From Pseudomonas delhiensis (GTDB lineage: Bacteria; Pseudomonadota; Gammaproteobacteria; Pseudomonadales; Pseudomonadaceae): 64,000 nucleotides of DNA. A program made the translations under genes and the position numbers. The notes under the pieces are model-generated. The model was not told the origin of the DNA and did not search any database. It saw only the letters and a list, made by a program, of their open reading frames with translations. The stretch is taken from assembly GCF_900187975.1 (NCBI RefSeq), contig NZ_FZPC01000017.1:62001-126000 (forward strand), written 5' to 3'. Shown in pieces: positions 1 to 7,478 of this stretch; the stretch's first letter is position 1, and each line of letters begins with the position of its first letter.

Positions 1-227
1 TTGATCAACCGGTAGTCCAGCTCGCGGCGCCACTTGCCGGTGAGGAACTCGACGATCTGCAGGCGGCCGCGGATGAAGGTGGAGCGGTTGCGCCAGGTGC
101 TGTCCGCGCTGTAGGCCAGGGACACCCGCGCGGGGTCGCGGCTGTTCCAGCCATCCTCGGCGGCGCGCACCTTCTGGATGGCGGTTTCGCGGGTGAAGGG
201 CGGCAGGGGGGGTCGGGCTTCGCTCAT
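1..227 (-). CDS. DUF1348 / SnoaL-like (NTF2-fold) protein, partial
   Basis: The first 75 residues are visible; the 3' end lies outside the window. The ATG at 225-227 has a good AGGAG ribosome-binding site about 7 nt upstream. The protein starts [16 protein letters not shown] and carries [10 protein letters not shown] and [13 protein letters not shown], which I associate with the DUF1348 family of small NTF2-fold proteins. No enzymatic role is established for the family, so none is given. The gene is transcribed away from the repeat block that separates it from cdhR. Confidence is good for the family and low for any function. Confidence 0.75.
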   Translation of the reverse strand, partial: MSEARPPLPPFTRETAIQKVRAAEDGWNSRDPARVSLAYSADSTWRNRSTFIRGRLQIVEFLTGKWRRELDYRLI

Positions 228-330
228 GACAGGGCTCCTGGGGGTGGGGTTGGAGTCATGGTGCGCCTCTCGTGGCGGGGGGTGAATGACACTGTTCCCA
301 TGGATGTTGCCAAGGTGCCGAATGGCTCTT

Positions 331-355
331 CGTAGGAGCGAGCTTGCTCGCGAAC
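331..355 (+). repeat. REP element (type A)
   Basis: A 25-bp imperfect palindrome, CGTAGGAGCG followed by AGCTTGCTCGCGAAC. Other copies start at 7191, 10370, 22651, 31945 and 60755, with inverted copies at 10418, 22706 and (interrupted) 32223. This is the classic Pseudomonas intergenic REP. The gap 228-531 otherwise holds only the composite repeat that follows and no convincing gene. Confidence 0.95.
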
Positions 356-396
356 GGTGCTCACCTGGGGCTTCGGTGTTTGGGTTCGACTCCGTT

Positions 397-556
397 CCCT
401 CTCCCTAACCCTCTCCCTGAAGGGAGAGGGGACCGTTCGGAGTGCGTAGGTATTCCTGAGTCAGCCGGCAGCGCCGAAGGTTTCCGGCTGAAACCATCAT
501 CTCTCTCTGCACGGACTAGCCCCCTCTCCCTTCAGGGAGAGGGCTGGGGAGAGGGG
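397..556 (+). repeat. Composite repeat B, full copy (CCCTCTCCC ends)
   Basis: Starts with a CCCTCTCCCTAACCCTCTCC block that folds with the following AGGGAGAGGGG, continues through GACCGTTCGG and GTCAGCCGGCAGCGCCGAAGG, and ends with a second hairpin CCCTCTCCCTTCAGGGAGAGGG plus CTGGGGAGAGGGG. The same order recurs at 10491-10650 and 32009-32182. Half or damaged copies lie at 4851, 7256, 17229 and 41053. The right end overlaps the 3' end of cdhR. Confidence 0.9.
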
Positions 557-1524
557 CTCTTGGAAGGCCCAACCCCACCCCCACCGGCAAACACCCCCCG
601 ATCCTCCCGAGGACACACCCCGAACCGCGCCCGATAGCTGCGCGACAAATACGAAGGCGACTCGAACCCGCACGCCAGCCCCACCTCCAGCACGCTCATC
701 TCCGTCTGCCGCAGCAGCTGGCGGGCCTTGTCCAGGCGCAGGCCGAGGTAGAAGTTCGACGGCGTGTCGTGCAGGTGCAGGCGGAACAGGCGCTCCAGCT
801 GGCGGCGGGTGACCTGGATGCGCTCGGCCAGGTCCAGGGTGGAGAGCGGCGGCTCGGTGTGCCTTTCCATCTCGCCCAGCACCTGGATCAGCTTCTTGTT
901 GCTCACCCCGTAGCGCGCCGCCAGTTGCAGGCGCTGGTGGTCCTGGCGGGTGCGGATGCGCCCGACCACGAACTGCTCGGAAACCTGCACCGCCAGCTCC
1001 GGGCCCTGGGCACGGGCGATCAGGTCGAGCATCAGGTCGATGGACGCCGTGCCGCCGGCGGAGGTGATGCGCGCGCCGTCGATCTCGAACAGCTCCTGGG
1101 TCGCCTGCAGCTGTGGATAAGTCTCGCGGAAGGCGTCCAGCGCCTCCCAGTGCACCGTGCAGCGGTGGCGTTCGAGCAGCCCGGCCTCGGCGAGGACGAA
1201 GCTGCCGGTGTCGATGCCGCCGAGGGTCACGCCCTCGCGGTCGAGGCGGCGCAGCCAGTGCAGCAGCGCCGGGGTGCAGGCCTGCAGCGGGTCGAAGCCG
1301 GCCACCACGAACAGGGTGTCGCCGCGGCCCAGGGCCTCCAGGGCGCCGTCGGCGTTCATCGACATGCCGTTGCTGCCCAGCACCGGGCCGCCGTCGACGC
1401 TCAGCAGGTGCCAGCAGTACAGCCCGCCGCGGAAGCGGTTGGCGACGCGCAGCGGCTCCACGGCGGAAATGAAGCCCATCACGGAAAAACCGGGCAACAG
1501 GAGGAACCAGAAGTCGTTCGACAT
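532..1524 (-). CDS. cdhR: GlxA/AraC-family regulator of carnitine catabolism (CdhR)
   Basis: 330 aa. Residues about 5-170 are a DJ-1/PfpI-like (class I amidotransferase fold) domain and about 220-315 an AraC-type double helix-turn-helix (TLDLAERIQVTRRQLERLF; CGFESPSYLSRSYRARFG). This is the GlxA-type architecture of CdhR, GbdR and SouR. It is divergent from caiX and the whole carnitine operon, as P. aeruginosa cdhR is, so it is probably the carnitine-responsive activator of that operon. I start at MSNDFWFLLLPGF rather than an upstream codon because family members begin there. The last residues (PSPQPSP) and the stop codon are read through the end of composite repeat B, so the native C-terminus has been replaced or extended by repeat DNA. 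Confidence 0.88.
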   Translation of the reverse strand: MSNDFWFLLLPGFSVMGFISAVEPLRVANRFRGGLYCWHLLSVDGGPVLGSNGMSMNADGALEALGRGDTLFVVAGFDPLQACTPALLHWLRRLDREGVTLGGIDTGSFVLAEAGLLERHRCTVHWEALDAFRETYPQLQATQELFEIDGARITSAGGTASIDLMLDLIARAQGPELAVQVSEQFVVGRIRTRQDHQRLQLAARYGVSNKKLIQVLGEMERHTEPPLSTLDLAERIQVTRRQLERLFRLHLHDTPSNFYLGLRLDKARQLLRQTEMSVLEVGLACGFESPSYLSRSYRARFGVCPREDRGVFAGGGGVGPSKSPSPQPSP

Positions 1525-1733
1525 GGCGTCATCCAGGCGATTCGGGCGGCGATCCACTGGCTTAGAACATTTGCGCGAAGCTGGCAATGGAAGAGGTCGC
1601 TACCGTGCAAGTGCAGGTCGCCGGAGTGCGATTTTTCGTCGCAGCCCGTGCGTAACTTGAACACCAGCCACCGCCGCGCGGGGCCATGACACAACAACGA
1701 TAACCATTGCCGCAAAGGCCTTGAGGAGAAGTC
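1525..1733. promoter_or_regulatory. Divergent cdhR/caiX control region
   Basis: 209 bp between the two divergent starts. A strong GAGGAG ribosome-binding site precedes caiX. By analogy with P. aeruginosa, CdhR should bind here and activate caiX-cdhCAB. I see no exact operator that can be defended by eye. Confidence 0.5.
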
Positions 1734-2672
1734 ATGAAGCTATCGATCAAAGCGGGCGCCTGCGCCGCGCTGTTCACCCTCGCCACCAGCGCCTGGGCCG
1801 CCGAGCCGGCCTCGTGCCAGAACGTGCGCATGGGCTCGGTGAACTGGACCGACGTGGTGGCCAGCAGCGCCGTGGCCGAGGCCCTGCTCGACGGCCTGGG
1901 CTACAAGGTCAAGCAGACCAGCGCCTCGCAGCAGATCATCCTCGCCGGCATGGCCGACAAGCAGCTCGACGTCTTCCTCGGCTACTGGCAGCCGACCATG
2001 CAGCCGGTGGCCAAGCCCTACCTGGACAAGCAGCAGATCGAAGTCATCACCCCGGCCACCCTGGGCGACGCGCAATCCACCTATGCGGTGCCCACCTACG
2101 TCTACGACGGCGGCCTGAAGACCTTCGCCGACATCGCCAAGTTCCGCGACAAGCTGGACAACAAGATCTACCTGATCGAGCCCGGCAGCGGCTCCAACCG
2201 CATCACCGCGGACATGATCGCCAAGGACAAGTTCGGCCTGAAGGGCTTCCAGGTCGTCGAGTCCAGCGAGGCCGGCATGCTCACCGCGGTCAAGCGCGCC
2301 ATCAAGCGCCAGCAGTGGGTGGTGTTCTTCGGCTGGAAACCGCACCCGATGAACCTGCAGATCGACATGAAGTACCTCACCGGCAGCGACGACGTATTCG
2401 GCCCCAACGAAGGCGCCGCCACCGTCTCCATCATGACCGCCGCCGGCTACCAGCAGCAGTGCGGCAACGTCGCCAGGCTGCTGCACAACCTGCGCTTCAG
2501 CAGCCAGGAAGTCAGCCAGGTGATGGAACCCATCCTCGACCGCAGCCAGCCGCTGGACGCCGCCCGAGCCTGGCTCAAGGCCCACCCCGACCAGCTCAAG
2601 GCCTGGCTCGACGGCGTGACCACCTTCGACGGCAAGCCGGCCGAACCCGCCTTCGTCGCCAGCCTCAAGTAA
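1734..2672 (+). CDS. caiX: Carnitine-binding periplasmic protein of a quaternary-amine ABC transporter
   Basis: 312 aa with a clear Sec signal peptide (MKLSIKAG, hydrophobic core, ATSAWA cleavage before AEPASC). The mature part is an OpuAC/ProX-type quaternary-amine-binding protein: SVNWTDVVASSAVAEALLDGLGY, GYWQPTMQ and PGSGSNRITADMIAKD are typical of the cluster F choline/betaine/carnitine receptors. No permease or ATPase gene is adjacent; in P. aeruginosa CaiX is an orphan receptor that uses the CbcWV core transporter encoded elsewhere. It is the first gene of the carnitine operon and is likely induced by CdhR. The match in order to cdhR, cdhC, cdhA and cdhB makes carnitine the best substrate guess. 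Confidence 0.88.
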   Translation: MKLSIKAGACAALFTLATSAWAAEPASCQNVRMGSVNWTDVVASSAVAEALLDGLGYKVKQTSASQQIILAGMADKQLDVFLGYWQPTMQPVAKPYLDKQQIEVITPATLGDAQSTYAVPTYVYDGGLKTFADIAKFRDKLDNKIYLIEPGSGSNRITADMIAKDKFGLKGFQVVESSEAGMLTAVKRAIKRQQWVVFFGWKPHPMNLQIDMKYLTGSDDVFGPNEGAATVSIMTAAGYQQQCGNVARLLHNLRFSSQEVSQVMEPILDRSQPLDAARAWLKAHPDQLKAWLDGVTTFDGKPAEPAFVASLK

Positions 2673-2747
2673 GCCAACCACGCCCCACCCTTGCGCGGCG
2701 CCCCGGCCGCGCAGGGCCCCCGTACGCCTGAAGAAAGGACAGCCACC

Positions 2748-3632
2748 GTGAACCATGAAGTCATAGTCACCTGCGCGGTGACCGGCGCCGGCGACACCGT
2801 CGGCAAGCACCCGGCCATCCCCGTCACCCCCAGGGAAATCGCCGCCGCCGCCATCGAGGCGGCCAAGGCCGGCGCCACCGTGGCCCACTGCCACGTGCGC
2901 GACCCGCAGACCGGCAAGCCCAGCCGCGACGTGAACCTGTACCGCGAGGTGGTGGAACGCATCCGCGAGAGCGACACCGACGTCATCATCAACCTCACCG
3001 CCGGCATGGGCGGCGACCTGGAGATCGGCAAGGGCGAGCAACCCCTGGAGTTCGGCGCCGGCACCGACCTGGTCGGCCCGCTGGAACGCCTGGCCCACGT
3101 CGAGGCGCTGCTGCCGGAAATCTGCACCCTGGACTGCGGCACCCTGAACTTCGGCGACGGCGACTTCATCTACGTCTCCACCCCGGCGCAGCTGCGCGCC
3201 GGCGCCAGGCGCATCACCGAGCTGGGGGTGAAGGCCGAGCTGGAAATCTTCGACACCGGCCACCTGTGGTTCGCCAAACAGATGCTCAAGGAAGGCCTGC
3301 TGGAAGACCCGCTGATCCAGATCTGCCTGGGCATCCCCTGGGGCGCGCCGGCCGACACCACCACCATGAAGGCCATGGCCGACAACATCCCCGAAGGCAT
3401 CACCTGGGCCGGCTTCGGCATCGGCCGCTCGCAGATGCCCATGGTCGCCCAGGCCATGCTGCTGGGCGGCAACGTGCGGGTGGGCCTGGAGGACAACATC
3501 TGGCTGGACCGCGGCGTGCACGCCAGCAACGGCAGCCTGGTGGAACGCGCCATCGAGATCATCGAACGCCTCGGCGGCCGCGCCCTCACCCCGGCCGAAG
3601 GGCGCAAGAAGATGAACCTCAAGCCCCGCTGA
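2748..3632 (+). CDS. cdhC: 3-dehydrocarnitine cleavage enzyme (BKACE family, DUF849)
   Basis: 294 aa. A beta-keto acid cleavage enzyme that condenses 3-dehydrocarnitine with acetyl-CoA and releases acetoacetate and betainyl-CoA. Family hallmarks are [13 protein letters not shown] (zinc ligands near residue 45), NLTAGMGGD, and [19 protein letters not shown] at the C-terminus. I use the GTG at 2748, which has AAGGA 8 nt upstream and gives [13 protein letters not shown] as in other family members; the upstream in-frame TTG would add an unlikely proline-rich leader. It lies 75 bp after caiX and before cdhA. Confidence 0.87.
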   Translation: MNHEVIVTCAVTGAGDTVGKHPAIPVTPREIAAAAIEAAKAGATVAHCHVRDPQTGKPSRDVNLYREVVERIRESDTDVIINLTAGMGGDLEIGKGEQPLEFGAGTDLVGPLERLAHVEALLPEICTLDCGTLNFGDGDFIYVSTPAQLRAGARRITELGVKAELEIFDTGHLWFAKQMLKEGLLEDPLIQICLGIPWGAPADTTTMKAMADNIPEGITWAGFGIGRSQMPMVAQAMLLGGNVRVGLEDNIWLDRGVHASNGSLVERAIEIIERLGGRALTPAEGRKKMNLKPR

Positions 3633-3652
3633 TCCGGAGCTGCATACGTCGA

Positions 3653-3819
3653 CGTAGGGCGAATAACCCGGAACGGGTTATCCGCCGATGCACCGACCCC
3701 ATGCCCGGCCTCTGGTTCGAACCCGGAGCCCCCTGGACAGGCGCTCCGCGGCCAAGTCCGAGGCGCGCCTGGAACCAAGGCCAAACGGCGGATAACCGCG
3801 AACGGTTATTCGCCCTACG
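3653..3819. repeat. Composite repeat C, full copy with inverted ends
   Basis: 167 bp. The ends are inverted CGTAGGGCGAATAACC...GGTTATTCGCCCTACG, each backed by a GGTTATCCGCCG half. The core contains CCGGAGCCCCCTGGACAGGC. The reverse complement of this copy matches 20388-20552 along most of its length. Half copies lie at 7374 and 18201, and two facing ends at 39161-39243. It occupies almost the whole cdhC-cdhA gap, so the operon is split by an element with strong hairpins. Confidence 0.88.
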
Positions 3820-3853
3820 AAAAGCCCGCCCCCCTTTCCCGCTGGAGCCCTTC

Positions 3854-4819
3854 ATGTCCTACATCACCGAAATCAAGACCTTCGCCGCCCTCGGCAGCGG
3901 CGTCATCGGCAGCGGCTGGATCGCCCGCGCCCTGGCCCATGGCCTGGACGTCGTCGCCTGGGACCCGGCCCCCGGCGCCGAGGCGGCCCTGCGCCAGCGC
4001 GTGGCCAACGCCTGGCCGGCGCTGCAGAAGGCCGGCCTGGTGCCCGGCGCGTCCCAGGAGCGCCTGAAGTTCGTCGACACCATCGAGGAATGCGTGCGCG
4101 ACGCCGACTTCATCCAGGAAAGCGCCCCCGAGCGCCTGGACCTGAAATGCGAGCTGCACGCGAAGATCAGCGCCGCGGCCAGGCCCAACGCGCTGATCGG
4201 CTCCAGCACCTCGGGCCTGCTGCCCAGCGAGTTCTATGCCGACGCCACGCACCCCGGGCGCTGCGTGGTCGGCCACCCGTTCAACCCGGTGTACCTGCTG
4301 CCGCTGGTGGAAGTGGTGGGTGGCGAGAAGACCGACCCGGCGGCCATCCAGGCGGCCATCGCGGTGTACCGCAGCCTGGGCATGCGCCCGCTGCACGTGC
4401 GCAAGGAAGTCCCCGGCTTCATCGCCGACCGCCTGCTCGAAGCGCTCTGGCGCGAGGCCCTGCACCTGGTCAACGACGGCGTCGCCAGCACCGGCGAGAT
4501 CGACGACGCGATCCGCTTCGGCGCCGGCCTGCGCTGGTCGTTCATGGGCACCTTCCTGACCTACACCCTGGCCGGCGGCAACGCCGGCATGCGCCACTTC
4601 ATGGCCCAGTTCGGCCCGGCCCTGCAACTGCCCTGGACCTACCTGCCGGCGCCGGAGCTGACCGAATCGCTGATCGACAAGGTGGTCGAAGGCACCGCCG
4701 AACAGCAGGGCAACCGCAGCATCGCGGAGCTGGAGCGCTACCGCGACGACTGCCTACTGGCGGTGCTCGGCGCCATCAAGGACACCAAGGCCCGCCACGG
4801 CTTCGCCTTCGTCGACTAA
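3854..4819 (+). CDS. cdhA: L-carnitine dehydrogenase
   Basis: 321 aa, the usual length of stand-alone CdhA. It oxidises L-carnitine to 3-dehydrocarnitine with NAD+. The N-terminal Rossmann motif is [16 protein letters not shown] (residues about 12-27). The 3-hydroxyacyl-CoA dehydrogenase signature follows ([38 protein letters not shown]), and the C-terminal helical domain includes [16 protein letters not shown]. The start is ATG 3854. It feeds CdhC and, with CdhB, converts carnitine to glycine betaine. In some bacteria the dehydrogenase and thioesterase are fused; here they are separate. Confidence 0.92.
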   Translation: MSYITEIKTFAALGSGVIGSGWIARALAHGLDVVAWDPAPGAEAALRQRVANAWPALQKAGLVPGASQERLKFVDTIEECVRDADFIQESAPERLDLKCELHAKISAAARPNALIGSSTSGLLPSEFYADATHPGRCVVGHPFNPVYLLPLVEVVGGEKTDPAAIQAAIAVYRSLGMRPLHVRKEVPGFIADRLLEALWREALHLVNDGVASTGEIDDAIRFGAGLRWSFMGTFLTYTLAGGNAGMRHFMAQFGPALQLPWTYLPAPELTESLIDKVVEGTAEQQGNRSIAELERYRDDCLLAVLGAIKDTKARHGFAFVD

Positions 4820-4850
4820 CCTCGATCCATCAATTCCACTCCAGACCGCC

Positions 4851-4887
4851 CCCTCTCCCGCTTGCGGGAGAGGGCCGGGGAGAGGGG
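4851..4887 (+). repeat. Composite repeat B, terminal hairpin only
   Basis: A 10-bp perfect stem CCCTCTCCCG CTTG CGGGAGAGGG followed by CCGGGGAGAGGGG. It ends 9 nt before the cdhB ATG, and its GAGGGG tail is the only plausible ribosome-binding sequence for that gene. Confidence 0.85.
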
Positions 4888-4896
4888 CTCTTCGGA

Positions 4897-5376
4897 ATGA
4901 CCGCCATGCCCACCCTGAAAACCTACGAAACCCCGGTACTCGCCGAGTGGACCGACTACAACGGCCACCTGCGCGACGCCTACTACCTGCTGATCTTCAG
5001 CTACGCCACCGACGCCCTGATGGACCACCTGGGCCTGGACAGCGCCGGCCGCGAGGCCAGCGGCCACTCGCTGTTCACCCTGGAGGTGCACCTGAACTAC
5101 CTGCACGAGGTGAAGCAGGGCGAGCCGGTGGAAGTACGCACCCAGATGTTGGCCCACGACCGCAAGCGCCTGCACGTGCACCACACGCTGCACCGCCCCG
5201 GCGAGGCCGAGCCGCTGGCGGCCAGCGAACAGATGCTGCTGCACGTGAGCCTGGACGGCCCCCGCTCGGCGCCCTTCGAGGGCGTGGTGCTGGAGCGCGT
5301 GCTGGCCCTGGCCGAAGCCCACCGCGCCCTGCCGCGGCCGGAGCACGTCGGCCGCGTGATCGGCCTGCCGGGTTGA
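4897..5376 (+). CDS. cdhB: Betainyl-CoA thioesterase (hotdog fold)
   Basis: 159 aa acyl-CoA thioesterase of the 4HBT/YbgC type: EWTDYNGHLRDAYYLLIFSYATD carries the catalytic-loop Asp/Asn pattern, followed by FTLEVHLNYLHEVKQGEPVEV and the central strand HVHHTLHRPGE. Directly after cdhA it should hydrolyse betainyl-CoA to glycine betaine and CoA, the last step of the pathway. Two in-frame ATGs exist, at 4897 and 4906. I prefer 4897 because the GAGGGG at 4882-4887 is better spaced for it. The ribosome-binding site belongs to the repeat hairpin just upstream. Confidence 0.85.
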   Translation: MTAMPTLKTYETPVLAEWTDYNGHLRDAYYLLIFSYATDALMDHLGLDSAGREASGHSLFTLEVHLNYLHEVKQGEPVEVRTQMLAHDRKRLHVHHTLHRPGEAEPLAASEQMLLHVSLDGPRSAPFEGVVLERVLALAEAHRALPRPEHVGRVIGLPG

Positions 5377-5378
5377 GC

Positions 5379-6308
5379 GTGGCGCGCGAGTACCCGCTGT
5401 CCCCCGGCATGGCGGCGTTCGTCGCGCGCACCCACGCCTTCGCCACTGCCGAACCCTCCCTGGCCGCGCAACGCGCGGCCTATTCGCGCATGGCCGCCGC
5501 CTTCACCCCGCCGCGCCCAACGGGCCTGCGGGTGAGCGACCTGGCCCTGGCCGGCCTGCCGCCGCTGCGCCTGTTCCGCCCGGCGGGCACAGCGCCCGCC
5601 AGCGGCTGGGCGGCACTGCTGTTCCTCCACGGCGGCGGCTGGATGCTCGGCGACCTCGACTCCCACGCCTTCTTCTGCGCCGAGCTGGCCGCCCGCCTGG
5701 GCCTGCTGGTGGTGGCGGCGGACTACCGGCTGGCCCCGGAACACCCCTTCCCCGCCGCCCTGCAGGACAGCCTGGCGGCCTGGCGCGCCCTGCGCGACGG
5801 CACGCTGGGCGAACCCATCGACCGCACCCGCCTGGCGGTGGCCGGCGACAGCGCCGGCGGCAACCTGGCCGCCGCCCTGTGCCTGGCCCTGCGCGATGCG
5901 GGCGAGCCGCAGCCGCGGGTTCAGGCGCTGGTCTATCCGGCGCTGGGTGACGAGGCCACGGATTCGCGAATCGAGTATGCGGATGCGCCGTTGCTGTCCG
6001 CCGCCGACATGCAGGCCTGCCTCGAGGCCTACCTGCCCGAGCCCCTGCAACGCCACCGCCCCCTCGCCCTGCCCCTGCGCGCCCATGACTTCGCCGGACT
6101 GGCTCCGGCCTTCATCGCCGTCGCCGAGTTCGATCCGCTGCGTGACGACGGGCTGCGCTACGCGGAACGGCTGCGCCGGGACGGGGTGGAGGTGGACTGC
6201 TTCCCCGGCCCGGGGCTGGTCCACGGCTGCCTGCGGGCGCGGGAGCTGGCGGAAGTGGACAGGCTGTACGAGGCGCTGTTCGAGTCGCTGGCCCGGCGCC
6301 TGGACTGA
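5379..6308 (+). CDS. Alpha/beta hydrolase, hormone-sensitive-lipase type esterase
   Basis: 309 aa from GTG 5379; an in-frame TTG overlapping the cdhB stop is an alternative. HSL-family motifs are FLHGGGWMLGD (oxyanion hole, about residues 82-92), VAADYRLAPEHPFPA, and the nucleophile elbow AVAGDSAGGNLAAAL. The acid lies in AEFDPLRDDG and the catalytic His in LVHGCLRAREL. It is last in the carnitine operon, 2 nt after cdhB, so probably translationally coupled. The P. aeruginosa operon also ends with a lipase/esterase gene. Hydrolysis of acylcarnitines to feed CdhA is an attractive inference that the sequence alone does not prove. Confidence 0.82.
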   Translation: MAREYPLSPGMAAFVARTHAFATAEPSLAAQRAAYSRMAAAFTPPRPTGLRVSDLALAGLPPLRLFRPAGTAPASGWAALLFLHGGGWMLGDLDSHAFFCAELAARLGLLVVAADYRLAPEHPFPAALQDSLAAWRALRDGTLGEPIDRTRLAVAGDSAGGNLAAALCLALRDAGEPQPRVQALVYPALGDEATDSRIEYADAPLLSAADMQACLEAYLPEPLQRHRPLALPLRAHDFAGLAPAFIAVAEFDPLRDDGLRYAERLRRDGVEVDCFPGPGLVHGCLRARELAEVDRLYEALFESLARRLD

Positions 6309-6913
6309 GCGCACGGGCGAACAATAAAAAAATCCCCCGCCGCGCCCGACGCACGACAGGGGACGAAAGCGAGCCGTCAAGGCTCCCAGTGTGACAAGCA
6401 CCTACTTCGGTATCGACCGCAGCGGCATGGCTCCAGTGTGGCTGCTTCGCCAACTTCGGGTTTGCCGAAAACGACGTGCGCGTATCCGCCGCGGACAGGG
6501 AACGAAGCTAGGCACGGCCCCTTAAGCAATCCTTAAGGCGCCGACATCGAGAATCATTGGCGTTTGAATTCCCAGCCGCCGCGCTGCCCTGTCCCCGGTG
6601 AAACCATGCTGGCCTCCTTCCCGATCATGCTCCATGGGGGCATGGATGCCGGCGGTGTGGATCGGGGCGTTCCTCGCCAGGTACCAGACCAGGGACGGCG
6701 GCTGCCAGGCCTACGACAAGCTCGGCGGCAAGGACCGCAAGGCCCTGGACAATGCGCGGCAAGCCCGGCCTGAACTGGGGCGGGTTCCGGGCCGGCGCGG
6801 TCGGAAAACGACCTGCTCTTGCCTGTGAAGGACACTCCGCCGGCCTGGCGCTTGCGCCCGGCCGGCGCTGTTCCGAGAATCCGGGGAAGCCCAACCTCAC
6901 GGAGGACTCCGCG
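6309..6913. other. 605-bp intergenic region after the carnitine operon
   Basis: No convincing gene. Visible items are an A7 run at 6327-6333 without a clear stem, the imperfect direct repeat GGCTCC(C)AGTGTG around 6383 and 6430, and paired CTTAAG sites near 6520-6540. A stretch with coding-like codon use at 6646-6828 is listed separately. Confidence 0.5.
6646..6828 (+). CDS. Possible small ORF or gene remnant
   Basis: 60 codons starting MPAVWIGAFLARYQT and continuing QAYDKLGGKDRKALDN. Third positions are strongly G/C in this frame, as in real genes of this genome, until about codon 40, after which it becomes arginine-rich and noise-like. There is no good ribosome-binding site. It could be a short gene, or the rump of a longer one that has lost its ends. 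I recognise no family. Confidence 0.25.
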   Translation: MPAVWIGAFLARYQTRDGGCQAYDKLGGKDRKALDNARQARPELGRVPGRRGRKTTCSCL

Positions 6914-7162
6914 ATGATGCACGCCGACCTGATCGACCAGGACGATTTCCGCGAACGCCTGCAGGCCCTGGGCTTCGCCGTTCCGCCGGACGTCACCGCG
7001 GAGCAGGCCTGCGAATACGCGGTGCGTGCCCTCACCCCGGAACGCTCCATGGCCCTGCGCCGGCTGGTGGAAGAAATGCTCGGCGGCAACGCGACCCTGC
7101 TGCCGGCGGTGCGCGAGGCGATTTCGCGGCAGCTGCTGCCGGCGTTGGTGCCAAGGCCCTGA
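6914..7162 (+). CDS. Small hypothetical protein, 82 aa
   Basis: A GGAGGA ribosome-binding site sits 7 nt before ATG 6914, and codon use is typical for this genome, so I consider it a real gene. The product starts MMHADLIDQDDFRERLQALGF and is acidic and probably helical, with two predicted amphipathic helices (EQACEYAVRALTPERSMALR and LPAVREAISRQLLPALV). It has no signal peptide, membrane segment or cysteine pair. The family is unknown to me. It is monocistronic, followed by REP and composite repeats. Confidence 0.6.
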   Translation: MMHADLIDQDDFRERLQALGFAVPPDVTAEQACEYAVRALTPERSMALRRLVEEMLGGNATLLPAVREAISRQLLPALVPRP

Positions 7163-7190
7163 GTCGCGCTCGTTCGCGCTCTTTGCTCTT

Positions 7191-7215
7191 CGTAGGAGCG
7201 AGCTTGCTCGCGAAC
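7191..7215 (+). repeat. REP element (type A)
   Basis: An identical 25-bp copy of the REP at 331. It is the first of three repeats that fill the 316-bp gap 7163-7478; no gene is visible there. Confidence 0.95.
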
Positions 7216-7255
7216 AGCGTTCTGCCGGGGCTTCGGGGGCTTGTCCTGAAGAGCA

Positions 7256-7289
7256 CCCTTTCCCTTCAGGGAGAGGGCTGGGGAGAGGG
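7256..7289 (+). repeat. Composite repeat B, right-end hairpin
   Basis: The right end of composite B only: a CCCTTTCCCTTCAGGG hairpin followed by the GGGCTGGGGAGAGGG tail. Confidence 0.85.
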
Positions 7290-7373
7290 CAACGGGTGGG
7301 CCAGAACACCCCAAACCACCGGCTTCTCCCATATCACCTAGCTCGCCGCCCACTTGAACCACCCCCGTTCGGC

Positions 7374-7419
7374 AACCAAGGCCAAACGGCGGATAACGCG
7401 GAGCGTTATTCGCCCTACG
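7374..7419 (+). repeat. Composite repeat C, right half
   Basis: AACCAAGGCCAAACGGCGGATAA followed by CGCGGAGCGTTATTCGCCCTACG, the right end of the element seen complete at 3653-3819. It ends 59 bp before the amidase start. Confidence 0.85.
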
Positions 7420-7478
7420 CCCTGCCCACCTTCGCGTGATCGGCTAGGGTTGTGCCATTACCCCCGCCGGAGTCCGCC

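Noticed and set aside
1740-3521. Long antisense reading frame (593 codons) opposite caiX-cdhC
   Set aside because: It mirrors two well-recognised genes; its composition (Gly/Ala/Val/His-rich) is the usual shadow of GC-rich coding DNA.
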